A DNA stretch of 64,000 nucleotides from Silene conica. Lineage: Eukaryota; Streptophyta; Magnoliopsida; Caryophyllales; Caryophyllaceae. The notes beneath the pieces were generated by a model. It worked only from the letters and a program-made list of their open reading frames with translations. It ran no database searches and was not told the DNA's origin. Each line of letters opens with the position of its first letter. The stretch's first letter is position 1. Shown here in pieces: positions 1-12,008 of this stretch. Both the position numbers and the translations under genes were made by a program. Where the stretch lies: contig CM055313.2 of NCBI GenBank assembly GCA_029255685.2, forward strand, positions 22,297,079 through 22,361,078, given 5' to 3'.

Positions 1-417
1 TAATTTTCACGGGTATCTAACTATTCAAACATGTGAAATTTACTAATTTTGTGTTATTTATCATCCGAGTAATATTTTTCAATACATAAGTCCAGTCCAT
101 ATAAAATCGTCCGAGTAAAAAAAAAGGTTGGAAACTCAAATTTAGTTACCACGAGCATAACATACTACAATAACGGCATCTTCGCCAATTGCCTATCATA
201 TACAGAGTATCCTTTACGGTAATTTCAAACCAAGTTTATAATTCAATTTTTTTAATATGCCTTTAATTTAATATTGTTAACCAAATGAGCAGAGAGTTTA
301 TGAATTTATTTCAAAACTTCATGTACAGAGATAACTAAATTTAAAAGGAGATAATTAATTAATAAAACAATAATCTTAAATGTCAACTCTCTATACTAAC
401 AAATTTGAAATAACATA

Positions 418-448
418 CCCGTGCAATTTGCACGGGTATAAAACTAGT
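418..448 (+). mobile_element. Helitron 3' terminus (element enters from outside window)
   Basis: A perfect hairpin (CCCGTGCA, 3-nt loop, TGCACGGG) is followed a few bases later by CTAGT at 444-448 and then a T. A GC-rich hairpin about 10 nt before CTRRT, with insertion between A and T, is the signature of a Helitron 3' end. No convincing 5' TC end is visible upstream, so the rest probably lies outside the window. Three related ends occur at 4134, 8990 and 15008. Confidence 0.6.
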
Positions 449-2007
449 TTAGATTTAGTTTCAAATACAGGATAAAAATAACATTATACATTATTTACAA
501 CCACAAAATTTATATTTTATTATAGTTAAATGATGTGTCCCGTGTCCTAAATTTCATGGGATGCCATGTCTTGTTCGTGTCCGTTTTAGTGCTACCTAGC
601 ATATAGCGTGCAAGTTTCAGTTGAAATATCTGATTTATTTATTTATTTTATTTTACATTATGGATAGCTAGTTTGTTCCGAAAGAGGTTTCTCACCCCTA
701 TTAATACCGTAAATCGTAGCTTTATCAGACTGTCACTTAACCTGATGAGGTGGTCAATTGGGTTAGGTTTAAGCCGGGTCAATTCGAATTCAGGTTCATA
801 GTGTTTGTTGCAGGAATTCAGGCCAAATTGAGTTGTTATCAAAGTTATTTGGGGGGAAACAATCCGTATGCGATAATCATCGTTCAAGTTAGATTTAAGT
901 CTTAATTGACTAGGGGTCAAGACGAGTAGTTCAGGTTATTCAAACCGGATTATTCGAATCGGCTCAATTTTATAAGGTTTTTTCTACCAAGACAGGAGAT
1001 TAGTTTAAAGTAGATACTAGATTTACAACTCACACCATAATTATAAATATTGTTCAACAAATATGTTAGATCAGATGCATGCATAATAGTAAGTAGCCAA
1101 TTATTTTATGATGATATTCAATTCTGTCTTGTGTTTAATTTATTGTTTAATTTGGTTTACCCAATTAGCCATCACCAATATAACTTTTGTTTTTTTGGGA
1201 CTTGAGGTTTAATCCCGGATCCATGCATTCCCGCACCATCACATGGACCATGTAAACCAAACCCTTCGGGGTCTGCAGTGGCCAAGTGATCCTCGCCCAA
1301 ACTTGTAATCGAACCTGAGATCTCTCAACTCCTACATTTTTGCAAGTTTTAAGATTTAACTCAGTTAACACTGGATTAATACAATTTAGTGTACCAATAT
1401 AACTTTGAATTATAGACATGTAGCTCAAACTTAAACGATAAAACTTAAGCGTCTGGTTTAAAAGTTTGAAATAGAATGTAATGAATTCTAGTTACTTATT
1501 TCTATCCAAATTTTCTAACCACTATTGGGTAAGTAATAGTATTTCATCCCTTTTATTCATTTACTTATTTTTTAGACGTCGCTTTCATTTGTTTATTTTT
1601 TATATTAAAAATGATATTGACGAGTAATTTGATCACTGCTGTATCGATTTCCCTTTGTCATCCAATAAAATAACCATGTATGTACAAATGACCCTTCTTT
1701 TTCCTAGGTCTTTTCGCCAAAAACAAAGATAAAAACACATAGACGGAGGGATGTATACAAACTTCAATTCAAAATTGTAAGTAAACTTGTCCCATATACT
1801 TAAGCTTAAACCTGTTTAGGCAAACTATAGTACAACTAATTAACAAGCAAAAAAATTGATTTCCCGACGACAATGATAGGTCGACCCGATCCCAGACCGC
1901 CCTCTCAAATACTCTTACGTGGTCCATCATTAATGGACGCGACATGTATTATGAGAGGGTGGTACTCGGTATCAAACCACGTCACCTGATGACACCATCT
2001 CATTTTC
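449..2007. other. Intergenic, no gene recognised
   Basis: AT-rich DNA with short spurious frames only. The stretch 1190-1400 looks like a worn repeat (it reads 'aacctgagatctctcaactc' around 1313) but has no clear ends. On the minus strand this stretch includes the 3' flank of the gene ending at 2008. Nothing else is supported. Confidence 0.5.
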
Positions 2008-2703
2008 TTAAATCGCTAGAAAATCGTCTTCTTCTTCCCTTAAAAACCTTTGTTGCTTAGCAATAAAGTCTTCAATAGTCCTCCTGAACTGATCATTACT
2101 CATATGATCTTCAGGGTAATGACTTTCCTTAACATCATCTTTAACGCAACACTTACAACTCTTCTTAACAACCCTCTTAATTCCGGTGTTTGATCGTCGT
2201 AGATTGCAACCATTTGTCTCCATTTTTTCTCGTGTTATTGTTTCCGATTTGCTCCGATGATAAATCTTTATAACTTGATGTTCGGGTGTCGAAAATATCG
2301 TCGCCAACATCTTGTTCTCCTCTGTTATTACCGACCCCTGTTTCTCGTGCTTCAACTTAAGACTCGTAGTATCCGTCTTGCCATACGTAGACATTTTTGG
2401 TGATTTCATGGTATCTTTGTTGTAGAAGTGTCCGTGATTGATAAAAAGAATTATCACAATTACATTACCTATGACAAACACAAATTGAGGAGTTGTAAAG
2501 ATAAGAGATATGTTACTCAAATATCCGTTTAAAAGCTTGAATATTGCTATGGGTACTTGTAAGGATACCCTAGAGATTACTGCAAAAACAAGAAATATTT
2601 CGAAAACCCGAAAAAAGTTTGTGATTTTTCTTAGTTTTTGGTACCTTAATTTGATTGCATTTGCCTTCTCTACTTTGATGTGGTTGATGTCTAGGGGATT
2701 CAT
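2008..2703 (-). CDS. DUF4408/DUF761 family membrane-anchored protein, 231 aa
   Basis: This intact single-exon frame is the only host-type gene seen. Residues about 30-57 and 64-89 are strongly hydrophobic and look like two membrane segments, as in the N-terminal DUF4408 domain. The middle is basic and polar, with a short Cys cluster (KSCKCC) near residue 180. The last 30 residues (FRRTIEDFIAKQQRFLREEE) match the DUF761 tail found in 'cotton fibre expressed' type proteins. Two-domain proteins of this kind usually have 200-350 residues, so this copy looks full length. The biochemical function of the family is not established. The start was chosen as the first ATG of the frame, just before the basic segment preceding the first membrane span. 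A TATA-like box lies about 200 bp upstream. The reading is secure, the function unknown. Confidence 0.85.
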   Translation of the reverse strand: MNPLDINHIKVEKANAIKLRYQKLRKITNFFRVFEIFLVFAVISRVSLQVPIAIFKLLNGYLSNISLIFTTPQFVFVIGNVIVIILFINHGHFYNKDTMKSPKMSTYGKTDTTSLKLKHEKQGSVITEENKMLATIFSTPEHQVIKIYHRSKSETITREKMETNGCNLRRSNTGIKRVVKKSCKCCVKDDVKESHYPEDHMSNDQFRRTIEDFIAKQQRFLREEEDDFLAI

Positions 2704-2904
2704 TTATGTTAATATATTTATATTTATTTACTAGGGTTTTGAGAGGATAACAAAATAAAATAAAATAAACTTGAAGCAACGCAAAGTTTTGAAAATATTG
2801 TGATTTTTTCTTTAAAAAGATTTGGATTTTAGAGTTTATTTGGATGTTTAGGAGAGTGTTATTATGATTGTTTGAAGTGGAGGGGGAGTGAGTGGAGTAG
2901 AGGA

Positions 2905-2914
2905 CTATTTAAAG
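2905..2914 (-). promoter_or_regulatory. TATA-like box of the DUF4408/DUF761 gene
   Basis: On the minus strand the sequence reads CTTTAAATAG, about 200 bp upstream of the ATG at 2703, with no better candidate nearer. This is a reasonable distance for a plant gene with a 5' leader of about 170 nt. It is a prediction only. Confidence 0.4.
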
Positions 2915-3026
2915 GCCAAGGTCTAAGAAAGTAGGTATGAGATCGTCTGTTCCACTTTTATGTTTTATCTTCGTTTAATTAATTTTATTTTATGACATTA
3001 TTCTTTACATAATAAAAAGAGTAAAT

Positions 3027-3644
3027 TGGTTTTTACTCCATTTTAAAATTAATTTTTTTAAAATTACTCCCTTTTGAATTTTTTTTTCTAAAATTATTCC
3101 CTTAAGTTGCATTTTTTTACTAAAATTGCTCCAAACTCCACTTTTAGTGACTTATTTCGTTTATTTTTGAACATATTCCGTTTCTGGCTTCACAAATCTA
3201 TAATTTGGAAGGTATAAGGCCTTGTTCTTTTCGGCTGAAACGAGCTGAATTGAATTAATTAGAGTAGAGCTTAATTGAACTTAATTGAGTGAAATTGAGA
3301 TGAAGTGAATTTAGTTGAATTAAAAGTTAATGTTGGGAAGAGATTAATTTAATATAATTGATTGAACGTAAATAAAACTCAACGGAATACACCCAAACAA
3401 AATTGAAAGAAGCTGAAATTAAGCCAGAACGAACATGGTCTAAATTTGTTGAAAAATGTAAGGGGTTCAAAAACAGAGGAACTAAACCAACTCAAATTTG
3501 TTTTTTGAAGCAATTTTACGAAAAAATGCAATTTAAGAGAGTAAGTTTAGCAAAAACAAATGCAACTTAAGGGAGTAATTTTAAGAAAAGTTTTCAAAAA
3601 AGAGTAATTTTAAAAATTTTAATTTCATAAGGGAGTAAATTAAA
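3027..3644. repeat. Foldback inverted-repeat element
   Basis: The left arm (about 3027-3132) and right arm (about 3507-3644) are imperfect reverse complements. Each arm is built from reiterated units containing AAAATTACTCCCTTAAGTTGC-like words at roughly 35-nt spacing, so the arms are themselves short tandem repeats. The structure could fold into a long hairpin. No clean target-site duplication was found. A Tourist-like MITE sits in the loop. Confidence 0.5.
3218..3440. mobile_element. Tourist-like (PIF/Harbinger) MITE, 223 bp
   Basis: The ends read GGCCTTGTTC on the left and GAACATGGTC on the right (8 of 10 complementary), flanked by TAA at 3215-3217 and 3441-3443. A GGCCTTGTTC-type terminus with a 3-bp TAA duplication is the PIF/Harbinger signature. 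There is no coding capacity, so it is non-autonomous. It lies in the loop of the foldback repeat. Confidence 0.7.
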
Positions 3645-4133
3645 TAATACGGGGTACGTTATAATAATAGGTAAAAAGATACAAAAAGGGGACAAATATT
3701 TTGGTCCGTAATAGATGGAAATTGAATGAGTGAAGTGGGAGTATATAGTAGTATTGGTTTAATAATATTTAAAATTGAAAAGTGGGAGTATAATAGAATA
3801 ATGAACATTGGTTCACTTTTTGGTATGTGATAATAAGTGATGCATTATCTTTCATTTCTTTAAGATTTTACATGGAAGATACCTTCATTATAGGTTTCCT
3901 TATATTTTACATGTCAATCATTTCAAAGATAGTAGATCCGTGTGAGAAGCATTGAGCTAATTGACTTTTATTGACTTTTTGGATATCCGTATCCTTTCAT
4001 TCATTTGGTTATAATATGGAGTAATTCACATTCAAGTGATCTACATATTCAAATACAAATATGTATCATGCATCAACTTATAAGCACGTTTCCCCTCCCT
4101 CCCTCCCCTTTTTTAATGTTTTTCTACGAATTA

Positions 4134-4878
4134 ACTAGTTTTACGCCCGTGCAAGAATGCACGAGTTGAATTTTATTAAAATGAAAAAATTAATGAGTTC
4201 AATATCTTTAATAAAAATATAATTTAAGTATTATAGTTATATCGATTTAAAAACTTAATAGCATTTAGATACTTAACTTAGACGTAAGCAAAAACAACGC
4301 ATTAGCTTGACGTTATAAATAATACACAAATTTATTTAGGACGACGTAAGCAAAAAACAACGGCATTAGCTTGACGTCAAATATATATGTAGGATAAGTA
4401 GATAAATGTAAAATATTTGTCTTATATACCCATGAGAAGTAGAACTGGTCCGTTTTAAGCATAATACGAATATATATAGATATGAAAATATAATTGCTGT
4501 TTAAATCTTAAGTTTTTAACCATCCTAATTAACCCAAATTATTATTGGTTCAACTCTCTAGCTACCCAAAAAAATTTCGACCATATAATATATTTTTTTA
4601 TTTTTTGTTTTTCAAATTTATTTTTTGAACCGTTCTATATCGTATTTTATTGAAATGTTGTATACTATTATTTATATTTTCGATAATAATTTGATCGTAT
4701 CGTATTTTATTATGACAATGACGAAATGTAATACGATAATCGATTATGTAATTAGGAATGATAATTCTGAATTTTATGAGTGAAGGAAATTAAATCAAAA
4801 TAAGAGTTAGTGGGTGGTTTTTTTGCTTATTTGAAGGAACCAATCAAATTCACTCAAATTCTATTCCTTTTATAGGGA
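4134..4878 (-). mobile_element. Non-autonomous Helitron, about 745 bp
   Basis: Read on the minus strand, the 3' end is CTAGT at 4138-4134, preceded by a hairpin (CGTGCA, 4-nt loop, TGCACG at about 4148-4163). The 5' end starts TCCCTATAAAAGG at 4878. The flanks are A on the left and T on the right, as expected for Helitron insertion between A and T. The element at 15008-15781 has the same two ends. No Rep/helicase frame is present. Confidence 0.6.
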
Positions 4879-5369
4879 TAGATGTTGCTGGGATTTTTGA
4901 TAACATTGAAGACGGTTAAAAGAAGCTGGTTAATTTTGAAGGCGAAATCTGTAAGGATGTTTAATTAATTTTAGTACAAATTAAATTCATTATATTGTCC
5001 TTTTCATAAATCCTAATTGAAAAAATCAAACCAAATTGAATAAAATAACAATTAAAGCAACTTCACCCAAATAAAACTGATATAATTTATCGATTAAATG
5101 AACTTATTTTTTGTTGAAAATGAAAATTGAGATCCATTTGAAAATTTTGATAGGAATTTGATCATGTTTTGGGGAAGAATACCGGAAGAATAGAGATAAA
5201 TTTTGATATTCTTTTTCTAAGAGAAGGGTAAAGTTTGAAAAAATTATGAATATAAGTCCATAATTGAGTAAAGTATGTACATAAAAAAAGCAATGACGTG
5301 TTCAAAATAAGGAGAATGTTAATTGTACATAATAGGAAGTAGGAAGGATTAGGGAGTAAGTAGTACTAA
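4879..5369. other. Intergenic, no gene recognised
   Basis: AT-rich DNA between a Helitron and a possible MITE. No coding frame or RNA gene is supported. Confidence 0.5.
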
Positions 5370-5723
5370 GGGTAACATTATTAGCAAGACTCATCAAAAT
5401 CATAAGACTCTACCACATCAACTTTCTACTAACTTCTATTATTATTCTATTGTTCAGACCCACTTTAGAGTTCAGATTCACTTAAAACTTCATACATTAT
5501 CCCTCAGACGCGCCTCATACTTTACTTTCCCACTACACTTTAACACAAGGTAATCATTTATTGGTTGTTATTATAAAAAGGTGGGTTCAAGACTCTATAA
5601 AATTTTTAAGTTGAGTCTTAGACTTTCAAGACTAAACTTAAGATTTTGTTAGGAGTTGAGTATATTATTCGTAATCTGAGTCTTATCTTAAAACTTACCA
5701 AACTCTTGTCTTGAGACTTAGCC
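5370..5723. mobile_element. Possible Tourist-like MITE, 354 bp
   Basis: TAA flanks both sides (5367-5369 and 5724-5726). The terminal repeats are weak (GGGTAACATT against GGCTAAGTCT, 6 of 10). The interior holds several inverted copies of an AAGACTC/GAGTCTT word, so it folds on itself. The call rests mainly on the TAA flanks and is tentative. Confidence 0.3.
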
Positions 5724-5788
5724 TAAGTGATATTAAAAATTTAAAATGGTCGTCGTGTACAATAATTTTGTTATTTGTCGATCAAGTA

Positions 5789-5984
5789 ATAGTAAGTCTT
5801 GCTTGCGACGGGTCACCATTTGTGACGGATATTTTGTGAGGTAAAATTGATAGAAAATGAGTTAGTGGAGAAAGGGGACCGCATGAATAGTGTTGGAGAG
5901 AGAAAAAAAGTGAGTATTTTGTGAGAGTAAACGATATCCGTCGCAAGTTTGCGACGGATAGTGCGGTTGCAAATAAGAATTTGT
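5789..5984. mobile_element. Mutator-like MITE, 196 bp
   Basis: A perfect 9-bp direct repeat GATCAAGTA flanks the element (5780-5788 and 5985-5993), the duplication length of Mutator-like elements. The ends are inverted relatives (GTAAGTCTTGCTTGCGACGG against CAAATTCTTATTTGCAACCG), and the words TTGCGACGG/CCGTCGCAA recur inside. A second member lies at 63322-63502. Confidence 0.6.
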
Positions 5985-5993
5985 GATCAAGTA

Positions 5994-6953
5994 TAATGAT
6001 TGTAAATTGTAATTGAACCATGGATTCGACCAACATACCCTGAGTCCCTGACCCATACCCTGGCCCATACTTAGCAATTAACCAAGGTTAGACGTTAAAA
6101 CTGGAGAGTTACAACACTTTAGTTTGGCTTTTTACATGAAGCATTGCCACGATGCAAAACAAAATGACATGATTGGCCACACTTTTCTTACTTACTTACT
6201 AAGAAATTGCAACGTAAATTAGCAACCATAGAATTGAAATGAATTTCCACTTGGGTAGACAAATTACGCTTTAATAATACTATACCAAGGTCCACCATAT
6301 TGATAATTCAACAACATATTTAGGGTTTAAAGTTCTTATCCTACATATCTTGGCCCCCTACTTTTAAAAAACATTTTTGCTGTTTTACTATTTTATTAAT
6401 CCCACCCCTCTAGGCTTTAACTTAACCACCATCTTAGAGTTCATCAATTCTCATTGAAGACAGACATTATCCGTCACAAACTGAAGACAAATTATGTCTC
6501 TCTCCTAAAGTGGAAGTGTCATGACCCATAAAAGGCTCCATTTTCATCTACTTGGCTTCCCATTTGCATTCTTGTGAGATGAATAATATCCGTCTTCAAC
6601 TTGTGACGGAAGAAATAATAAAAATAAAACTGATCAGAAATAACCTTAATCGAGACGTCGTGTAAGACACTTCCCTAAATCAGTTAGACCCCACACATGT
6701 GCTCCTTGGTTCCGCGGTCACCGTTTCTAGGGTTAACGCCTCCTCCACACAATGGTGCACTCCAGAGACGGAAGTAGGAACTGTTATGTACTAATCCCCT
6801 TACTAGTAAAGCTAAGTCATTTCAAGGTTTCTGATTGGTTCTCTAATTAATCAGAATTGACCCCAGCACAAACTCACCTTACGTTTATTAAGCATCGTTT
6901 TATTCAATTATTATTTCAGAACATTACATCCAATTATCGTATCAATTAGCATA
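5994..6953. other. Intergenic with worn repeat
   Basis: No gene is recognised. The stretch of about 6455-6620 carries inverted copies of ATCCGTC/GACGGA words near both ends and may be an old MITE of the same general kind as 5789-5984, but I see no duplication. Confidence 0.35.
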
Positions 6954-8990
6954 TCTATATAAAATAATAAAACACAAACCACTACCATGCTACTTTTCCC
7001 GCCTATTTATCCACCTTCCAACCTTAATCCACTAGAGATATTATTATAATTATTTACAAAATCTTATTCTAACTATTATCTATTATTCACTATTCATAAA
7101 AGTAAAAAGTTATACACTAGGAATCGAGCCCAAGACCAATGGGTGAGAATTTAACGCTTTTACCACTGAACCACTAGATTATGTCTTTAGAGACGATTTC
7201 ACATAATTTATTATTAGATTAATAAATATTACAATTCCAAACGAATAATAAAATACGTGAAAACACGGTTAAAAATAAAATGAGTACACTTATTATGTAC
7301 GTATAAGTATAATAAAAGAACAACTAGACACTTGCAATCCCACATTAAATTTTTTCCCGCAAAACATTCTCTTAACATTATTTTATTCTGAGTATTCTGA
7401 CAGATCCACACATATTTACATAATGGAAAAAATATTTTTAAAAATATTTCTTTTGAATATTAATTAATTAGTAATAGCATGCAAATGCTCATTTCATGGG
7501 ATGAGATGATACTAAAAGACGGAAAGTTGTACATATTTTTAATAATGGATAGATTTTATAGTAATTTTGAAATTAAGGTGGTACATAATTACATATTACA
7601 TAATATTAACCTTTTGATTCATCATAAAAAAAAGACTTGCATTATAAGATAGGCTTAAATTTTTTACAATTATTATGTTGATTAATATGTTATTACTTAT
7701 GGATCGGAGCAATGTTGAGTCCTTGATTAATTTTACAAATACTCAAATGCTCTTAGAAAACCGTTTTTTGACACATCAAACATATTTTACGGCATATTAA
7801 AATTTTCTACAGTAATGATTTTATCATAATTTAATAACGTAAAAACGTTTTATATGAGATTTATTAGTTGTTTTAGATGTAGAAATAACAAATGTTTTGT
7901 AAACGGGTTTTCATTTTCACAAATTCTTAGATAAGACGACAGTCACAATTAATTTAAACAAGAAAAAAAAATAGAATTTGGGTTTTGAGAAGTCTTAATT
8001 TAAGATGGTCAACATTTTGAGAAGTTTATTTATGTTAGTTAATAAACTCATTAAATGTATGTTATACTTGACATACAATTAATATTGACCATACAATTTT
8101 TTTCACTTTATATAAGACTGCCTTAGCATAATAATAAGTCAAAAATAACAACCTAACCGCTTTTTAACTTTTAATTTGAATTAATATTAACTACTAATAT
8201 TATATTACCCCATTGACCTTGTGATAAAATATCTATAAAATACTATAAATTCTACTATTTTTATATACATATAATTATATGAGTATTAAACTTGTAGTTT
8301 TAGGACATTTTCTTACGAGGGTATATATTGTTTGTTCTGAATAAAACAATTAGCAAATTATTAATGAGTCGTTTTCAACATAACTATATTCTACCTAGGC
8401 GCTATTCGATAAAAATATTGATATTAATTTAGTGTAAAATCATGTAGTAAAACTGTATACGTAATTCACCAAAAATATGGTTAGTAACGGGTTTTACACT
8501 TTGTTTTTTTTTTACTGAAAAGAGTTGAACTGAACTGGTCGGAGTGAAGCTAAATTGAACCGAACTGAATTAAAACAAGAGTTAACTATACATAGCCTAT
8601 TCATTCTATGTCATAATAATTATACAAACGTTGTTGTATTAGTTTAAGAACATATGGAAAACATACGATATTTATTTTCTATGTGTACCTTTTAATTTTT
8701 GATTATTAAATCAAAATAGGGATGCATGTGCCAATGTCCAGTAGGAGGACCATACATCCATGTACTACCACCAATTTTATACTTTTTGAGCCAGTGAGAC
8801 ATGTACCATTTTAATTTAATGTTAAAAGTATAATAAACGTTGAATTTAAATTTAATATAACTTTATTTGTATGTGTGAAATATTGTACATTTATATTTAA
8901 ATGAAATAATACTACAACTCTAAAATTTTAATGGCTACTTATATTTTATTTTTACATGCCCGTGCAATTTTGCACGGGTCCTAAACTAGT
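6954..8990 (+). mobile_element. Putative Helitron, about 2.0 kb
   Basis: The 3' end is clear: a hairpin (CCCGTGCA, loop, TGCACGGG at about 8959-8978) followed by CTAGT at 8986-8990 and then T. The proposed 5' end, TCTATATAAAATAATAAA at 6954 after an A, is a typical Helitron start but is only the best of several TC candidates. No Rep/helicase frame is seen. The right end is firm, the left end tentative. Confidence 0.45.
7120..7173 (-). repeat. tRNA-like pol III A/B box pair, possible SINE relic
   Basis: On the minus strand a TGGTTCAGTGG word (A box, 7173-7163) is followed by GGCTCGATTCC (B box, 7130-7120, one mismatch to GGTTCGANTCC). The spacing of about 32 nt is normal for tRNA-type promoters. 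No acceptor stem or proper cloverleaf closes around it, so it is not a functional tRNA gene. A tRNA-derived SINE head is the simplest reading. Confidence 0.4.
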
Positions 8991-9362
8991 TTCATATGTA
9001 ATAATCTAAAAATTATCACGTGTATATCAATACGCGGAATTAAAACTAGTTACAATACTAATGACGAATTGTGATACCGTTTTCTGTTAAACCATCCCAA
9101 TAGAAGTGGCATACTTTGATACCACGATGTTGACATAGAATAGGGAAACGACCCTAGCTAGGTTGTGACATTAATTCAAATTACTTGCTTTAAACTTTTT
9201 TATCTTGTGCACTACATAATTTTAGCAATCAATTTTTTACTTTAAATTTCAGAATATCTTTATTTCTTTACCCATGCTTATGGAGTTATTTGGTCGCGCC
9301 GTCTCCTCATTTTATTGCTTAGATTTTTTTTGGTTACCTAGGCCTTTTTAAGCTCAATTAGT

Positions 9363-9599
9363 TGAAGAAGTTGATATTGCCAAAGATAATTCTTTGATAG
9401 ATTGTCAAGGTTTAAATACAAGGAATACAATCCTATGAAACTAGGAAACTAGGTAAGCAAGAATATTTACTTAACAAAACTAGGAGTTATAGACTACCTA
9501 AAATACAAAGTAAAGATATTGTAGAGATATTGTACAAGATATTATACTAAGGATAATATACAAAAGATATTGTACTATGATATAGAATTATCTCTAATA
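9363..9599 (-). repeat. 3' LTR of the Ale element
   Basis: In element sense the LTR starts TATTAGAG and ends CTTCTTCA, so the normal TG start is TA. The polypurine stretch GCAGGGGC just inside (about 9600-9608) would prime plus-strand synthesis. The end of the reverse transcriptase frame runs about 25 nt into this LTR. Confidence 0.9.
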
Positions 9600-11569
9600 T
9601 GCCCCTGCAAGCTTGACGTTCGAAGAGAAAGACCAAGCTTGAGCAAAATGGGCTCGAGGCGCGGTCTCGGTAAGGGTTTCGTGAGTGCATCCGCAAGTTG
9701 GTCACTAGCTGAGATGTGTTGGACCCGTAGTAGGCCTTTGTTAACCTGTTCGCGAACAAAATGAAAAGATAGGGCCACATGTTTCATTCGGGAATGAAAG
9801 ACGGGGTTAGAAGAGTAGTGCGTTGCTCCGAGATTATCGCAATAAATAACAGGAGGGGCGAGAATGCGATGATGGAGTTCTGACAGAAGAGACCGAATCC
9901 ACATAAGTTCAGCCGTGGTGTCAGCAACGGCTCTAAACTCGGCTTCCGTTGTGGAGCGAGCTAAGGTGTGTTGTTTCTTTGAGGACCATGAGATAGGATT
10001 AGCATCTAGATATACTAGATAGCCCGTAGTAGATATATAATTGTCCGTATCACGAGCAAAATCTGCATCACAAAAGGCTTGTAATGATAGAGGTGTGTCA
10101 CGATGTAATTGAATGCCAACTTGTAACAAACCTTTCAAGTAACGGAGCAACCGTTTTAGCGCGGCCCAATGAGCATCATGGGGAGATTGCATGAATTGAG
10201 CAAGCTTATTGACACTGAACGCAATATCGAAACGGGTTAGGGAGAGGTATTGGAGGCTACCAACTAACGTACGATAGTCGGCGGGGTTAGGGATGGGGCT
10301 GCCGTCGGAAATTGTGAGGGGGGGGGGGGGGTAGGATGACATGGGTGTGGTGGTTTGCTTGCTGTCTAGCATGTTGGACCGTTGGAGTAAGTCATAGATA
10401 TATTTGGTTTGGGTAAGTCGCAGGCCTTTGGGGTTAGGGGTGACTTCAATGCCGAGAAAGTATGACGGGAAATCAAGATCCTTAAGGGAGAAGCGGGTTG
10501 CAAAGGAGGTGAAAAAATGATTTAATGTGGGGGATGAGGGACCGGAGACGATGATGTCGTCTACATAAACAAGTAAGTAAATTTGAGTGGAGTGTTTATT
10601 GTATAGAAAGAGGGAGGAGTCAGATAGAGACTGAGTGAAACCAAAGGAGAGAAGATAGGTGGTTAGTTCGGTAAACCAAGCCCTGGGGGCTTGTTTAAGG
10701 CCATAAATAGCTTTGGTGAGTTTGCAAACATGATTGGGAAGGGCGGGGTTAGAGAACCCCGGGGGTTGGGACATGTAAACAGTTTCAGATAACGTACCTT
10801 GGAGAAAAGCATTGTTGATGTCGAGTTGCTTGAGGGACCAACCACGGGAGAGTGCAAGGGAAAGTATGAGACGGACTGTGACTGGCTTAACCACGAGACT
10901 GAAGGTGTCAGTATAGTCAACACCTGGTCGTTGATGAAAGCCTTTGGCAACAAGACGAGCTTTGTATTTATTGATGGTGTTATCGGAATTATATTTAATG
11001 CGAAAGACCCATTTACACCCAATGATATTTAGGGAAGGGTCAGAGGGTACAAGGGTCCAAGTGTTGTTTTTGAGGAGAGCGGAGTGTTCATCCTCCATGG
11101 CGGCTTGCCACTTTGGATCTTGAAGGGCAGACTTGAGGGTGACAGGAGGAAAGGAGGCGGTGGAAAGGGACACAAGGTTAGCATATCGGGGGTTAGGACA
11201 CCGTATGTTGTTCATGAGTCGTGTGGTGGTCCGAGAGAGGGGGGAAGAGGGGGGGGGGGGGAGGAGGGGGAGGGTGACACGGGAGGGGTCACGGGAGGGG
11301 GTACACGCACCAGGGGCAGGGATAGAGGGCTGGGCAGGGGATACGACCTGGGTGACAGGCGGATTGACACGGGACTGAGGGGAAGGGTGAGGGTGAGAGG
11401 CAGCAGGGGGTTCGGAGGCAGAGTGAGCAGGGGTTTCAGGGGGGTTAGGAGGGACAGAGTGGGCAGGGGGTGGGAGAGGAGGAGGGGAGGTTGAGTCAAC
11501 AAGGAGCGGAAGGGCGAGGGTGCACCACTGTTGGGGAGTGTAGGTGACGGTAGGGGGCGGGGAAGTCAC
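9575..11569 (-). pseudogene. pol: Ale reverse transcriptase and RNase H
   Basis: This open stretch of 664 codons is the best-preserved part of the element. A Pro-rich linker (about residues 1-150) leads into the Copia reverse transcriptase, with KARLVAKGF, LDINNAFLQG and the catalytic YVDD near residue 330. RNase H follows, with FCDADFARD and the SRSTTEAE-like ARSTTEAEFRAV segment. It opens at a GTG, not an ATG, because it is the downstream part of a polyprotein. The enzyme would copy element RNA into DNA in cytoplasmic particles. It is cut off from gag and integrase by frameshifts. Confidence 0.9.
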
Positions 11570-12008
11570 GAGTTTGGGAAAGGGAAATTGATGTTCAATT
11601 GAACATGGCGAGAAGTGTAGAGACGATTGTGAGTAACATCAAGGCAGTGGTAGACACTTTGGGTAGAGGAGTAACCCACAAAAATACAAGGTTTGGATTT
11701 TGGTTCAAGTTTGTGTTGAGTGTAGGGACGCAACCAAGGATAGCAAAGGCAACCAAAATTCTTGAGTTTGGTGTAGTTAGGGGGAGTATTGAAGAGTTTG
11801 GAGAAGGGAGTGATATTTTGGAGGACAGGGGTGGGCATACGGTTAATGAGGTAGACTGCAGTAACAAAAGCATAGGACCAAAAGGGGAGGGGAGAGAGGC
11901 ATGGGTTAAAAGGGATAGACCAGTTTCAACGACATGGCGATGTTTGCGTTCCGCTATGCCATTGTGTTCCGGGGTGTTGGGGGGAGGTGAGATGAGTAAT
12001 GCCATCAC
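11566..12008 (-). pseudogene. pol: Ale integrase C-terminal part in two overlapping frames
   Basis: One frame (11595-12008) holds the integrase Glu motif NGIAERKHRHVVETG and then turns to noise. A second frame (11566-11838) continues with FGCLCYPWLRPYTQHKLEPKSKPC and FVGYSS, the conserved segment after the integrase core. At least one indel near 11850-11900 separates them, and another at about 11569 separates this piece from the reverse transcriptase frame. Confidence 0.75.

Noticed and set aside
1190-1400. SINE or tRNA-like repeat
   Set aside because: Phrases resemble common worn plant repeats, but I could find no ends, poly-A tail or duplication.
7120-7173. Functional tRNA gene
   Set aside because: Only the internal boxes are present. 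The acceptor and anticodon stems do not close.
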